Origin: Psychrobacillus sp. FSL K6-2836
GTDB lineage: Bacteria; Bacillota; Bacilli; Bacillales_A; Planococcaceae
Assembly (NCBI RefSeq): GCF_038003085.1
Contig: NZ_JBBOOM010000001.1
Span: forward strand, 186,001 to 250,000
Reading direction: 5' to 3'
DNA: 64,000 nt
Numbering within the stretch: the stretch's first letter is position 1; every line of letters starts with the position of its first letter. The notes under the pieces are model-generated. The model was not told the DNA's origin. It was given only the letters and a program-made list of their open reading frames with translations, and ran no database searches. Both the position numbers and the translations under genes were made by a program. Of the stretch, positions 35,249 to 43,760 are shown piece by piece.

Positions 35249-36151
35249 ATGGAACTACGTCAACTGAGGTACTTTATAGAAGTTGCAGAAAGAGAGCATA
35301 TTTCGGAGGCTGCGGTCCATTTACATGTTGCACAGTCCGCAGTTAGTAGACAAATAGCTAATTTGGAAGATGAACTAGGGGTTCAATTATTCGAACGGAT
35401 TGGTAGAAATGTAAAGTTAACACCAATTGGTAAGATCTTCTTGGAGCATAGTGTCTCTGCCATACAAGCTATCGACTTTGCGAAAAAACAAATTGATGAA
35501 TATTTAGACCCTGAAAAAGGAACTATTAAAATTGGATTTCCAACAAGTTTGGCCGGTCACTTATTACCAACAGTAATTTCCGCATTTAAGAAAGAGCATC
35601 CAAATGTTGCTTTTCATTTACGTCAGGGATCATACAGCTATTTAATAGATGCTGTGAAGCAGCGTGAGCTTAACTTGGCATTTTTAGGTCCTCTACCTCC
35701 TAAGGAGAGTAGTTTAAATAACACTATTCTTTTTACGGAGAATTTTTCTATTCTAGTGAATGCAAACCATCCCTTTGCTAAAAAAGATAAAATACCGCTC
35801 ATTGATCTCCGAAATGAGAATTTTGTACTTTTTCCTGAAGGCTACATCATGCAAAAGTTAGTAATTGAAGCTTGTAATTCAGTCGGCTTCAAACCTAAAG
35901 TTTCTTCTGAGGGTGAAGATATGGATGCCATTAAAGGATTAGTCGCCGCAGGGATAGGACTTACACTCTTACCTGAAAGTACTTTTTATGATTCTACCCC
36001 AAGATTCACGAAAAAAATTCCAATTGAGTTACCTAATATACGAAGAACTGTTGGAATTATAAGCCCAGCTACACGGAATCTTTCCCCTTCAGAAAAGGTT
36101 TTTCATGATTTTGTCATTCAATTTTTCTCACTACTTGGGCAGTATCAATAG
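35249..36151 (+). CDS. gltC: LysR family activator GltC
   Basis: A 300-residue LysR regulator. N-terminal HTH MELRQLRYFIEVAEREHISEA followed by LHVAQSAVSRQIANLEDELG; the co-inducer domain follows (GTIKIGFPTSLAGHLLP). Divergent from gltBD, as in Bacillus where GltC activates gltAB in response to the 2-oxoglutarate/glutamate balance. AAGGGGAATTCG precedes the ATG. Identification as GltC rests on position and on the family. Confidence 0.9.
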   Translation: MELRQLRYFIEVAEREHISEAAVHLHVAQSAVSRQIANLEDELGVQLFERIGRNVKLTPIGKIFLEHSVSAIQAIDFAKKQIDEYLDPEKGTIKIGFPTSLAGHLLPTVISAFKKEHPNVAFHLRQGSYSYLIDAVKQRELNLAFLGPLPPKESSLNNTILFTENFSILVNANHPFAKKDKIPLIDLRNENFVLFPEGYIMQKLVIEACNSVGFKPKVSSEGEDMDAIKGLVAAGIGLTLLPESTFYDSTPRFTKKIPIELPNIRRTVGIISPATRNLSPSEKVFHDFVIQFFSLLGQYQ

Positions 36152-36325
36152 GATTTCATTGAATGGAAGTATGCACAAAAATTCTCCTAAAAATGGCTGT
36201 TTGAAGACGGTGGATATATTATTAAATTAAGAAAAACCGGCCCTTTAAATTCAAAACCTATTTCTAGCATTTTAAGTAGGCTTTGGATAGACTTGTCGCT
36301 ATATTATTACCGATTGATTTTTTAT

Positions 36326-36361
36326 AGAGGCTGATCGTGACGTCAGTCACGATCAGCCTCT
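36326..36361. terminator. Perfect 16-bp hairpin downstream of gltC
   Basis: AGAGGCTGATCGTGAC pairs perfectly with GTCACGATCAGCCTCT across a GTCA loop. The T-run is short (ATTTTCTC) and the distance from gltC is 175 bp. Terminator or palindromic repeat. Confidence 0.55.
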
Positions 36362-36389
36362 ATTTTCTCGGTTATCTTATGGCGTTTGA

Positions 36390-36560
36390 CCAGCATTAAC
36401 GGGCAGTAGAAAACTGCCCGTAAAAGCCCGTTTGGTTCGGGCCAACAGGATGTTGGTCACTCAGGCATTGCCGCACGACGCGGCGTTATTTGGCTGAGTT
36501 CAATTTTTCAATCAGTGGGGGAAGAAGCCCCACTGTTTGAAGTTTCACTTTATCTCCCCG
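36390..36560. repeat. Multi-hairpin structured repeat, copy 2
   Basis: ACGGGCAG/CTGCCCGT stem, then a block at 36432-36555 almost identical to the moaC leader block: GGCCAACA/TGTTGGTC, CTCAGGCA..GCTGAG around CCGCA..CGCGG, and CAGTGGGG/CCCCACTG, ending TTTCACTTTATC. Here it stands in a gene-free gap between gltC and a convergent transporter gene, so it is not tied to Moco genes. Confidence 0.7.
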
Positions 36561-36639
36561 TCGCACTTCTACAACTTTTAGAAACAGGTTAGTACGTTTT
36601 TGGATAACTAGAAAAAAGAAACTTTCTATTCATAGTGTA

Positions 36640-36667
36640 AGCGCCAGAAGATACAATTTCTGGCGCT
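36640..36667. terminator. Hairpin in the gltC downstream gap
   Basis: AGCGCCAGAA (36640-36649) pairs with TTCTGGCGCT (36658-36667); followed by ATTTCGCTTC. Weak terminator-like element. The rest of 36668-36880 shows nothing recognisable. Confidence 0.4.
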
Positions 36668-36885
36668 ATTTCGCTTCTTTATTGAGTAAACACTTACTAT
36701 CTCTTCATTTTCACTAGTATTAAAGAAACTCTACTTCCCTCGTTAAAAATAGCATTCCTAATTCAACAGCAATTTCAGAAAACTTTTCTTATTACATTTA
36801 CTGAAACAATTCTATTATCATAGCGATGAGCTATGTTAAAGCCTATCTTGAGTACTACACACAATATTTATTGTAGTGAAAGGTG

Positions 36886-37026
36886 GCGACTCTAGCAGGA
36901 TGAGTGAGACAGATGTAACATCACAGGCGGACGCGCAAGCGTAGGTGATGGTTCATCGCTCACCCTGCGGAGGCCAACAGGATGTTGGTCACGAAGGCGT
37001 TGCGATCGCGACGTGGCGCACTTAGC
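36886..37026. repeat. Hybrid of two repeat families
   Basis: 36886-36968 is a GGCGACTC...GCAGGATGAGTGA/TCGCTCACCCTGC hairpin like the MITE-like copies near 12 kb. Without a break it continues at 36971 with GGCCAACAGGATGTTGGTCA and the GGCG/GCGC stem of the multi-hairpin element (to 37026). Two families are thus joined in one mosaic. Confidence 0.55.
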
Positions 37027-37165
37027 CATTATACTCCACCTGAAACGGAAATCAGTAGTATTCAACATTCTCTCAAGTCTCGCAAACCCAGTATTCACGG
37101 GATATTTTATATCCTTTATTACTTCACTGGAATTATACTAGTTTTACAAAAAGCCGAACATAAGT

Positions 37166-38071
37166 CTAGGAATTTTCCACGCTTCTATAATCTAGCAATT
37201 TCTTCTTACTTCTATAATTTACGATAAATATGCTAATACCAACCATAACTAAGCCGATTAAGAGCAAATAAGTAATTGGTTCATCTAGGAATACTGCTCC
37301 TAAGATGACCGCAATAATTGGCACCATAAAAGTGAAAGATCCTACCTTACTAGCTTCACCTTCCTTAATAAGCTTGTAATATACAATTTGTGCAAGAGGA
37401 ATCCCTAAAATTGAACCATAAATTAATGCCCCGACATATTTAATATTCCAAACGATATCGGAAAAGTCCTCGAAAAAACCACCGAATATTATCAAAACGA
37501 ATCCACCTATCATACATTGCATGGAAACCATCCAGAATGCATTAACCATATGACTTACTCTCTTGACATATATAACACCTAATGCCCAGAAAAGTGCAGT
37601 AAGTAGCCCCAGGATTACACCAATTACTGAGACATGAAAAGTTAACCCATCCAGGCTAACAATGACAATTCCGATAAACCCAATAAACAATCCAATAATC
37701 TTAGCAGGAGTCATAAATTCCCCTAACCAAATCCATGCAAAGAGACCTAGCAACACTGGTTGAAAGTAAACAAGGATGGAAAATAATCCGCCAGGTAAAT
37801 AATTTAACCCAACTGTTTGAATTCCAAAAAATAAAGTTGTGTTTAATAATGCGGAAATACAATAAAAGCGCCAATTTTCTCGCCATTTTATTTTTTCTCT
37901 ATTGTTAAATAAAATTATTGCTAACAAAAGCCCACCAATTGTTGCTCTCATTCCAGCAAATAATATAGGTGGTGTATATGGTAATGCTAGTTTATATATC
38001 GGCCAACTTGCTCCCCAAACAAAAATTAAAAACAAGAGAAGCATCGTTGACTTTTTTAAAACGTTATTCAA
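37166..38071 (-). CDS. EamA/DMT family transporter
   Basis: A 301-residue membrane protein with about ten hydrophobic helices in two EamA repeats (FVWGASWPIYKLALPYTPP; FLDEPITYLLLIGLVMVGI). Members export metabolites such as amino acids; the substrate cannot be told. A TTG start eight bases after AGGAAG. Monocistronic; no clear terminator downstream, where the repeat-rich gap begins. Confidence 0.85.
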   Translation of the reverse strand: MNNVLKKSTMLLLFLIFVWGASWPIYKLALPYTPPILFAGMRATIGGLLLAIILFNNREKIKWRENWRFYCISALLNTTLFFGIQTVGLNYLPGGLFSILVYFQPVLLGLFAWIWLGEFMTPAKIIGLFIGFIGIVIVSLDGLTFHVSVIGVILGLLTALFWALGVIYVKRVSHMVNAFWMVSMQCMIGGFVLIIFGGFFEDFSDIVWNIKYVGALIYGSILGIPLAQIVYYKLIKEGEASKVGSFTFMVPIIAVILGAVFLDEPITYLLLIGLVMVGISIFIVNYRSKKKLLDYRSVENS

Positions 38072-38202
38072 ACCTATTACTTCCTTTCAGTTAATACTTC
38101 AAGTCTATAAAATACTCTCATCACTATACACCTTTACAAGCAAACCATCTATTAAAATAGTTTTCTTCTAAATATCATCTTGTGACAATTTATCAAAACA
38201 AA

Positions 38203-38237
38203 AAAACACGAAAATCTTTTCATTGATTTTCATGCTT
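38203..38237. terminator. Bidirectional terminator
   Basis: GAAAATC (38210-38216) pairs with GATTTTC (38225-38231). A T-run follows on the minus strand (TTTTTTTG) and a shorter one on the plus strand (CTTTTT). It ends the leftward FMN reductase gene. Confidence 0.7.
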
Positions 38238-38284
38238 TTTGAAACTTACATACTGAAAGGTCTTTCTTTTCAGACTGTATAATC

Positions 38285-38833
38285 TTATTTAACTTTGTTA
38301 AAGAATTCTACAAAGTTATTTACGACCTGATCTAAGAAATCACTTGTCGCTTGATCTGTGATTTCATTTTGTTCATTTATCTTTGTATGAATGGCACCAA
38401 TATATACTTCGTTGCCTGGAAGTAATTTTGGTTGGAGCGTTGGATTAGAAATAATTTCTCTTAAATGCATTTGCGCACGAACGCTACCTAAAACGCCCAT
38501 AGAAGAGCCTACGATAAATGTTGGTTTGTCTTTTAGATCATGTCCACTGCGTGACATCCAATCAATCGCATTTTTCAATGCACCTGGAATAGAGAAGTTA
38601 TATTCTGGAACTGCAAAAAGCACTGCTGATGCATTACGAACTTTCATTTTAAAATCCATTGCTCCTTTAGGAGGGTTATCTTCTATATCAGCACTGAACA
38701 TTTCTACATCATTAATAGAAACGATTTGTATGTCCAACTGTTCCGTATAACGTTTTTTCATATATTCTACTAATTTTAAGTTGTAAGAGCCTTTTCTATT
38801 ACTTCCTATGATTGCTGCTACTTTAATGGCCAT
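38285..38833 (-). CDS. NADPH-dependent FMN reductase family protein
   Basis: A 182-residue flavodoxin-like reductase. The FMN loop is IIGSNRKGSYNLKL, and the family motif VPEYNFSIPGALKNAIDW is complete, with VGSSMGVLGSVRAQ. Likely reduces quinones, azo compounds or FMN with NAD(P)H in the cytosol. The ATG at 38833 has GGAG eight bases upstream; the GTG six bases before is too close. Confidence 0.88.
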   Translation of the reverse strand: MAIKVAAIIGSNRKGSYNLKLVEYMKKRYTEQLDIQIVSINDVEMFSADIEDNPPKGAMDFKMKVRNASAVLFAVPEYNFSIPGALKNAIDWMSRSGHDLKDKPTFIVGSSMGVLGSVRAQMHLREIISNPTLQPKLLPGNEVYIGAIHTKINEQNEITDQATSDFLDQVVNNFVEFFNKVK

Positions 38834-38946
38834 CTGCACATCTCCTATTTCTTTGTTATTTTATAAATTATCTAATATTACTCACAATTGTTAGTATATC
38901 ACCATAGTTTAAAATTATGCTGAGAGTATGCTCATTCATTTGATAT

Positions 38947-38980
38947 CAAAAATGGGATCGCTAATAGTTTAGCGATCCCA
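38947..38980 (-). terminator. Terminator of the gntP operon
   Basis: TGGGATCGCTAA (38953-38964) pairs with TTAGCGATCCCA (38969-38980), then TTTTTG on the minus strand. Confidence 0.88.
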
Positions 38981-38998
38981 CTTCATTAGTAATATTTG

Positions 38999-40381
38999 TT
39001 AACTCACGATTGCATTGGCAATTACTAACATGATTAATGCTGTAAACCAAGCTAAAGTAGTTGGAACCGACCATACTAAAATTTGCTCTTTCAATTTAGT
39101 AATACCGAGCATACGGTTAACTACCCAGAACATAGAATCGTTAAAGTAAGAAAATAACATTGCACCTAAAGCAGCTGCTTGTGCAGCAAGTGCTAAGTTG
39201 ACATCTAAATTTGCTAGAATTGGTGCGGAAATTGAAGCTGCTGTAATCATTGCAACTGTACCACTACCTTGTATCAAACGTACAATCGAGGCAATGAAAA
39301 ATGGCACTAATATTGCAGGTAAAGGTAATCCTGCAATGATTTCCGCTAGATAATCACCAGTACCACTTTCACGTAATACTGTACCTAAAGCACCACCGGC
39401 ACCAGTAACAAGTAAGATAATACCTGCTGTTGTCATTCCTTCTTCCATTCTTTCCAACGCTTCTTCACGCTTCATATGATTCGCTAAGCCGTAAATTGCT
39501 GCCACTAACCCTAAAGCCAAGGCAATAATCGGTTGCCCTAAGAACAACACATAGTCCCATGCTCCACCAGTGATCTCTAAAGCAGTTAAAGTTGTGTTTA
39601 GGAATATTAAAATGATCGGCAATAATATCGGTAGAAAAGATTTAAATAATGAAGGAAGTTCTTTTTCACGATCACGCGTTGCTGCTAAGAAATCATTATA
39701 TACCATTTCAGATGAATCTTTACGAACAAAACCTTCTCCATCTTCTTCTGGTAATTGATAGATTTTTTTACCAAGCCACTTGGCATACAACACTCCTACA
39801 ATAATGATAGGAACCGCAAAAATAAGACCCCAAAAAATCATTTGTCCAATGTCTACTCCAAAAATACCGGCAACCCCTAATGGTCCTGGTGTTGGCGGAA
39901 CTGCATGGTGAGTTGCCACCAAGCCAATAGCAAGTGCAACTCCAAGAGTTACAACGGATTTTCCAGTTTTACGTGATAAAGATTTAACTAAAGGATTTAA
40001 AATAACAAAGGCCGAATCTACAAAAATTGGAATCGAAACGATATAACCGGCAATAGCCATTGCCCATTCTTCTTTTTTCTTTCCAACTAAACGTATTAAT
40101 GAATAAGCAAGTTTTTCTGCTGCACCAGTAACTTCTAAAATACGACCCATCATTACTCCTAAACCTACTACTATCCCTATGGAGGCAAGCGTATTACCAA
40201 AACCAGATGTAATCGAATTTACAACATTTAGTGGCTCCATCCCACCAATTAATCCAGTAATGGATGCCGCAATGATTAAAGCTAAAAATGCATGAATTTT
40301 TGTTTTTAACACGAGTAAAATAAGAACTGTAATACCAATTGCTAGGCCTATTAACATTTGCATCTCTAAAGTCATTCTCAT
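38999..40381 (-). CDS. GntP family permease
   Basis: A 460-residue transporter with about 12 hydrophobic segments of the gluconate:H+ symporter family (GFGNTLASIGIVVGLGVMMGRI, HHAVPPTPGPLGVAG, GSGTVAMITAASI). Last gene of an operon with a kinase and a PdxA2-type dehydrogenase, so the likely cargo is a four-carbon sugar acid (threonate or erythronate) rather than gluconate. This is inference from context. Confidence 0.9.
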   Translation of the reverse strand: MRMTLEMQMLIGLAIGITVLILLVLKTKIHAFLALIIAASITGLIGGMEPLNVVNSITSGFGNTLASIGIVVGLGVMMGRILEVTGAAEKLAYSLIRLVGKKKEEWAMAIAGYIVSIPIFVDSAFVILNPLVKSLSRKTGKSVVTLGVALAIGLVATHHAVPPTPGPLGVAGIFGVDIGQMIFWGLIFAVPIIIVGVLYAKWLGKKIYQLPEEDGEGFVRKDSSEMVYNDFLAATRDREKELPSLFKSFLPILLPIILIFLNTTLTALEITGGAWDYVLFLGQPIIALALGLVAAIYGLANHMKREEALERMEEGMTTAGIILLVTGAGGALGTVLRESGTGDYLAEIIAGLPLPAILVPFFIASIVRLIQGSGTVAMITAASISAPILANLDVNLALAAQAAALGAMLFSYFNDSMFWVVNRMLGITKLKEQILVWSVPTTLAWFTALIMLVIANAIVS

Positions 40382-40447
40382 GTAACCCCTTTCAATCTTC
40401 TATTTATAAGAGAAGGAAAGTATAATACTTTCCTTCTGTTAAATTAC

Positions 40448-41461
40448 TTACAATGATTCACGAGTAAATTTTGGTGCATATTCAGCAGCAAGTTTGATAC
40501 ATTCGTACATACTTACTTCTGAAGCAATGTTTTTCCAAGCAATATCAAATGCTGTACCATGGTCAACAGATGTACGTAGGAAAGGAAGACCATTTGTAAT
40601 AGAAATCGTACGGTGGAAATCCGTCATCTTCGCAGCGATATGACCTTGATCGTGGTATAGAGAAAGAACCGCATCATATTTACCATTAAGTGCTTGGAAG
40701 AAAACTGAATCCGCGGGAACAGGACCATAAGCATCGATTCCATCTGCTTTTGCAAGCTCAACACCTGGTTTAATTTCTTCTACTTCTTCCATACCGAATA
40801 GTCCACCCTCACCTGCATGTGGGTTTAATCCTGCAACTGCAAGCTTACGATTTTCAACACCAAGACGTTGCAGAGCTTTATCGCATCTATTTAAATAATC
40901 ACGAACTCTTTCTTTTGTCATTTGTGTGATTGCTTCTGCTACTGACACATGACGAGTTAAGAAGAAAATACGCATCCCATTTACTTGGAACATTGTTAGT
41001 GGATCAGGTGCACCACCTAAATCTTCCAGCATTTCTGTATGACCGATATAAGGAACTTTTGCTGCTTTTAATGATTCTTTATTGATCGGTGTAGTTGCAA
41101 TTGCTTTAACTTCCCCAGCCATCGCAAGCTCTACTGAACGTTTGATAAATTCAAATGCTGCTTGTCCATTTTGTGCCGAAACTTGACCAGGCTCGAAAAT
41201 ATTCATATCGATATTAGCTAGATCAATAACATCGATAGTACCAAATTCATAAGAACCTTCAGAAGGTGACGTAACTACACTAACTTTTAAATTTACTCCA
41301 GTTACTTCGATTGCTTTACGAAGTATATTCGCATCCCCTACTACTAGCGGTTTACACATAGTGTAAAGTTCTTCTTTTGCTAAGGATTTCACTGTAATTT
41401 CAGGACCAATACCGGCCGCATCTCCCATAGGAATCGCGATAATTTCTCTTACTGTAGTCAT
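40448..41461 (-). CDS. PdxA2-type 4-phospho-threonate/erythronate dehydrogenase
   Basis: A 337-residue PdxA-family dehydrogenase. Features include [10 protein letters not shown], a metal-binding His in [32 protein letters not shown] and [12 protein letters not shown]. In this gene setting it should oxidise a 4-phospho four-carbon sugar acid, which then decarboxylates to dihydroxyacetone phosphate. Annotation pipelines may label it PdxA (vitamin B6), but the neighbours argue for catabolism. It lies 3 bp after the kinase. Confidence 0.88.
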   Translation of the reverse strand: MTTVREIIAIPMGDAAGIGPEITVKSLAKEELYTMCKPLVVGDANILRKAIEVTGVNLKVSVVTSPSEGSYEFGTIDVIDLANIDMNIFEPGQVSAQNGQAAFEFIKRSVELAMAGEVKAIATTPINKESLKAAKVPYIGHTEMLEDLGGAPDPLTMFQVNGMRIFFLTRHVSVAEAITQMTKERVRDYLNRCDKALQRLGVENRKLAVAGLNPHAGEGGLFGMEEVEEIKPGVELAKADGIDAYGPVPADSVFFQALNGKYDAVLSLYHDQGHIAAKMTDFHRTISITNGLPFLRTSVDHGTAFDIAWKNIASEVSMYECIKLAAEYAPKFTRESL

Positions 41462-41464
41462 TTC

Positions 41465-42766
41465 CTAAACACTTCCTTCTTCTTTTTTGTTTGTTAAGAA
41501 TCTTACACATTTATAGATAGAGTATTTATCCCCTACCATGCCACCTTTAGTGATTACAGGAATGCCATCGAAAGCTCCTCCTATAAAATGACCATACGCA
41601 GCTAAAGGAAGTACTTCATCCTGCAAACCGATAGCCTGCGCATCACTGACAGAACATAAAGCAGCTGTAACATCTCCACCACTTGAAAACATTCCATCAA
41701 TTATATGTTCTGTTTGGTCAATAACACTATGAGTAACCCTAGCCAAACCTTCCGTTAAGCGTTTGGCAAGCCTTTCTTCCGTTACCCCTTCTTTAGTGGC
41801 TATATCTGTTAAATTTAATTTACCCGCACCTGGTGCATAAGTAGTAATGATTAAAACTTCTTGATCCTCTAATTTAATAATCGCTTCCTTCACAGCACGT
41901 TCTATTTCCTCTTCCCACGTACTAGTAGTTGAAGCCAACGCCTCCGTATTGACATAAACAGGATGAGCATTTTTCTTGTCAATTAGATAATTTAACTGTC
42001 TTCCAGTTAATGGTGTTATGCTACCTACTGTCACGATGAATTTATTCGTCAAAACATGCTGATTGGCCATCAAACGACTATAAGATGCGGATAATGGACC
42101 TGGATCCACTGGTACAAAAACGACACCCTCGATTGCAGCCATCGATTCTGCTATATGATCGATTTCCTCATTGGTCACGGCATCCACGACAATAATCCGA
42201 TTTCCAGCCTCTATTTGTTTCATCATTTCTAACTGAATACTATTTTTCCCTTTTAAGACTCTTCCTAGTCCTATGTGGGAAACTGGATACTGACTTTGTT
42301 CACTCATAATAGTTGGCACATGGGATATTGTAATCGGATTCATAGGATCCTTTGCAACATCGGTAGCTTCCACAGGTACACCATCTACCAATAGGTATCC
42401 ACCAGATACGATACGCCCTGAATCTGGATAAGACGTAACGACCACTGCCACACTATTTTCTCCTAGGGCATCTAATAATATGTCTGTTTCTACCCCTAGG
42501 TTTCCACGTACAGTACTATCGATACGCTTGCAAAACACACTTGCCCCCCATGTTGAAAGCTGCTCGTACGCTTTTAAAACTCTTGTTTGTGCCGAACTGG
42601 GCGCACAGTATCTGCTATCTGTATCTATACTAATAGAGGTAAATCCACCAATTGTTGGAACCTTTCCTTCAAATACTACCGTTGCACTGTTAAAACCGTT
42701 TTTAGAAAGTAGCACTCCTGTCGCATTAGCTCCAGTTAAATCGTCTGCAATAATTCCAACTTTCAT
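41465..42766 (-). CDS. Four-carbon acid sugar kinase
   Basis: A 433-residue kinase of the DUF1537 family (YgbK/DtnK). The N-terminal sugar-binding domain starts KVGIIADDLTGANATGVLL, with CKRIDSTVRGNLG; the C-terminal ATP-binding part contains GMFSSGGDVTAAL and GGAFDGIPVITKGGMVGD. It phosphorylates threonate or erythronate at C4. The ATG overlaps the deoR stop as ATGA. The stereospecificity (D-threonate, L-threonate, D-erythronate) is not decidable by eye. Confidence 0.9.
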   Translation of the reverse strand: MKVGIIADDLTGANATGVLLSKNGFNSATVVFEGKVPTIGGFTSISIDTDSRYCAPSSAQTRVLKAYEQLSTWGASVFCKRIDSTVRGNLGVETDILLDALGENSVAVVVTSYPDSGRIVSGGYLLVDGVPVEATDVAKDPMNPITISHVPTIMSEQSQYPVSHIGLGRVLKGKNSIQLEMMKQIEAGNRIIVVDAVTNEEIDHIAESMAAIEGVVFVPVDPGPLSASYSRLMANQHVLTNKFIVTVGSITPLTGRQLNYLIDKKNAHPVYVNTEALASTTSTWEEEIERAVKEAIIKLEDQEVLIITTYAPGAGKLNLTDIATKEGVTEERLAKRLTEGLARVTHSVIDQTEHIIDGMFSSGGDVTAALCSVSDAQAIGLQDEVLPLAAYGHFIGGAFDGIPVITKGGMVGDKYSIYKCVRFLTNKKEEGSV

Positions 42767-43527
42767 TTTGTCACACCCTTTATAAAGGTAGTCATTTCAC
42801 AGTATATTTCTTCCACTTCTTTTGGAAGGGATTGATCCGTTATTATTGCCGTCACAGAGTCAATATTTGCTATTTTCGCAAACGCTTTCTTTCCAAACTT
42901 CTGTGAGTCAACAACTAAATAAACTATTTCACTACTATTAATCATCTCTCTCTTAATCGATGCTTTTTCCAAAGTGGCAGAAGTAATTCCTAGTGTAGAA
43001 TGAACCGCATGAGCACCCAAAAACAATATATCTACATGAATTTCTTTTAACATTTTTTCTGCATATGCTCCAAAAACTGCTCCAACACCATTTTGTATTT
43101 TTCCGCCTAGCATTATAACTTCCACTTTACTATCCATTAATTCTGCAGCGATTTTGATATCATTTGTAACAATCGTAAGATCTACTTTCTGTTTTAAACG
43201 TTTAGCAATTTCAAAATTTGTTGTCCCAGAATCGAGGAATACTTTCATGCCATCTTTAACTAATCTAGTTGCTACCTCAGCAATTTCCATCTTTTGTGGG
43301 TGAGCTTCTGAAATTTTTTGTAGATAACTTTGTTCGGCAATAATAGCTTCGGGAATTGCAGCTCCCCCATGAGTTCTTATAAGTTTCTTTTGCTTTTCTA
43401 ATTCATCTAAATCTCGACGAATTGTCATAGCAGAAACCTCAAGTAAATTCACTAAATCTAAAATTTCTACTTTACCTTTTGCGGAAAGCTCTTCTATGAT
43501 GCGTTTCTTTCTTAATACCGGAGTCAT
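42763..43527 (-). CDS. DeoR family transcriptional regulator
   Basis: A 254-residue DeoR repressor. N-terminal HTH (LVNLLEVSAMTIRRDLDEL, IRTHGGA) and a C-terminal sugar-phosphate sensing domain (DGMKVFLDSGTTNFEIAKRL, LGAHAVHSTLGIT). The ATG at 43527 follows AAGGAG by six bases. First gene of the acid-sugar operon; repeated ATGAACA half-sites lie directly upstream, so it is probably an autoregulated local repressor. Confidence 0.9.
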   Translation of the reverse strand: MTPVLRKKRIIEELSAKGKVEILDLVNLLEVSAMTIRRDLDELEKQKKLIRTHGGAAIPEAIIAEQSYLQKISEAHPQKMEIAEVATRLVKDGMKVFLDSGTTNFEIAKRLKQKVDLTIVTNDIKIAAELMDSKVEVIMLGGKIQNGVGAVFGAYAEKMLKEIHVDILFLGAHAVHSTLGITSATLEKASIKREMINSSEIVYLVVDSQKFGKKAFAKIANIDSVTAIITDQSLPKEVEEIYCEMTTFIKGVTK

Positions 43528-43558
43528 ACAATTCTCCTTTTTATAAAAAAAGTTTACT

Positions 43559-43637
43559 ATGAACATATTATGTTCGTTATTATCGTTTAAGTCAATATAT
43601 TTTGTTCATTTTAAATATTTTATGTTTGAAATGAACA
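43559..43637. promoter_or_regulatory. Candidate DeoR operator cluster (ATGAACA repeats)
   Basis: GAACATATTATGTTC (43561-43575) is a perfect palindrome. TGTTCATTT (43603-43611) and AAATGAACA (43629-43637) form a second inverted pair 17 bases apart. Four GAACAT-type half-sites thus stand just upstream of deoR, in the gap divergent to ilvA. Confidence 0.65.
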
Positions 43638-43760
43638 TTTTCTTTTGATTAGTTGTTATATAATTTTGAATTATCTATGAAAATCCTGGCAATTTAGCGA
43701 TGTAGTGTGTTAAAATATAGTAATCTTTTCAATTAGAAAAATGGAGGTACCGTCCCTATT

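Noticed and set aside
36892-37227. Short frames in the repeat-rich gap
   Set aside because: They translate the mosaic repeat; no ribosome binding sites.
40448-41461. Vitamin B6 enzyme PdxA
   Set aside because: Neighbouring kinase, GntP permease and DeoR regulator point to the PdxA2 catabolic branch.
43641-43760. T-box leader before ilvA
   Set aside because: The gap is too short and lacks the conserved T-box sequence.
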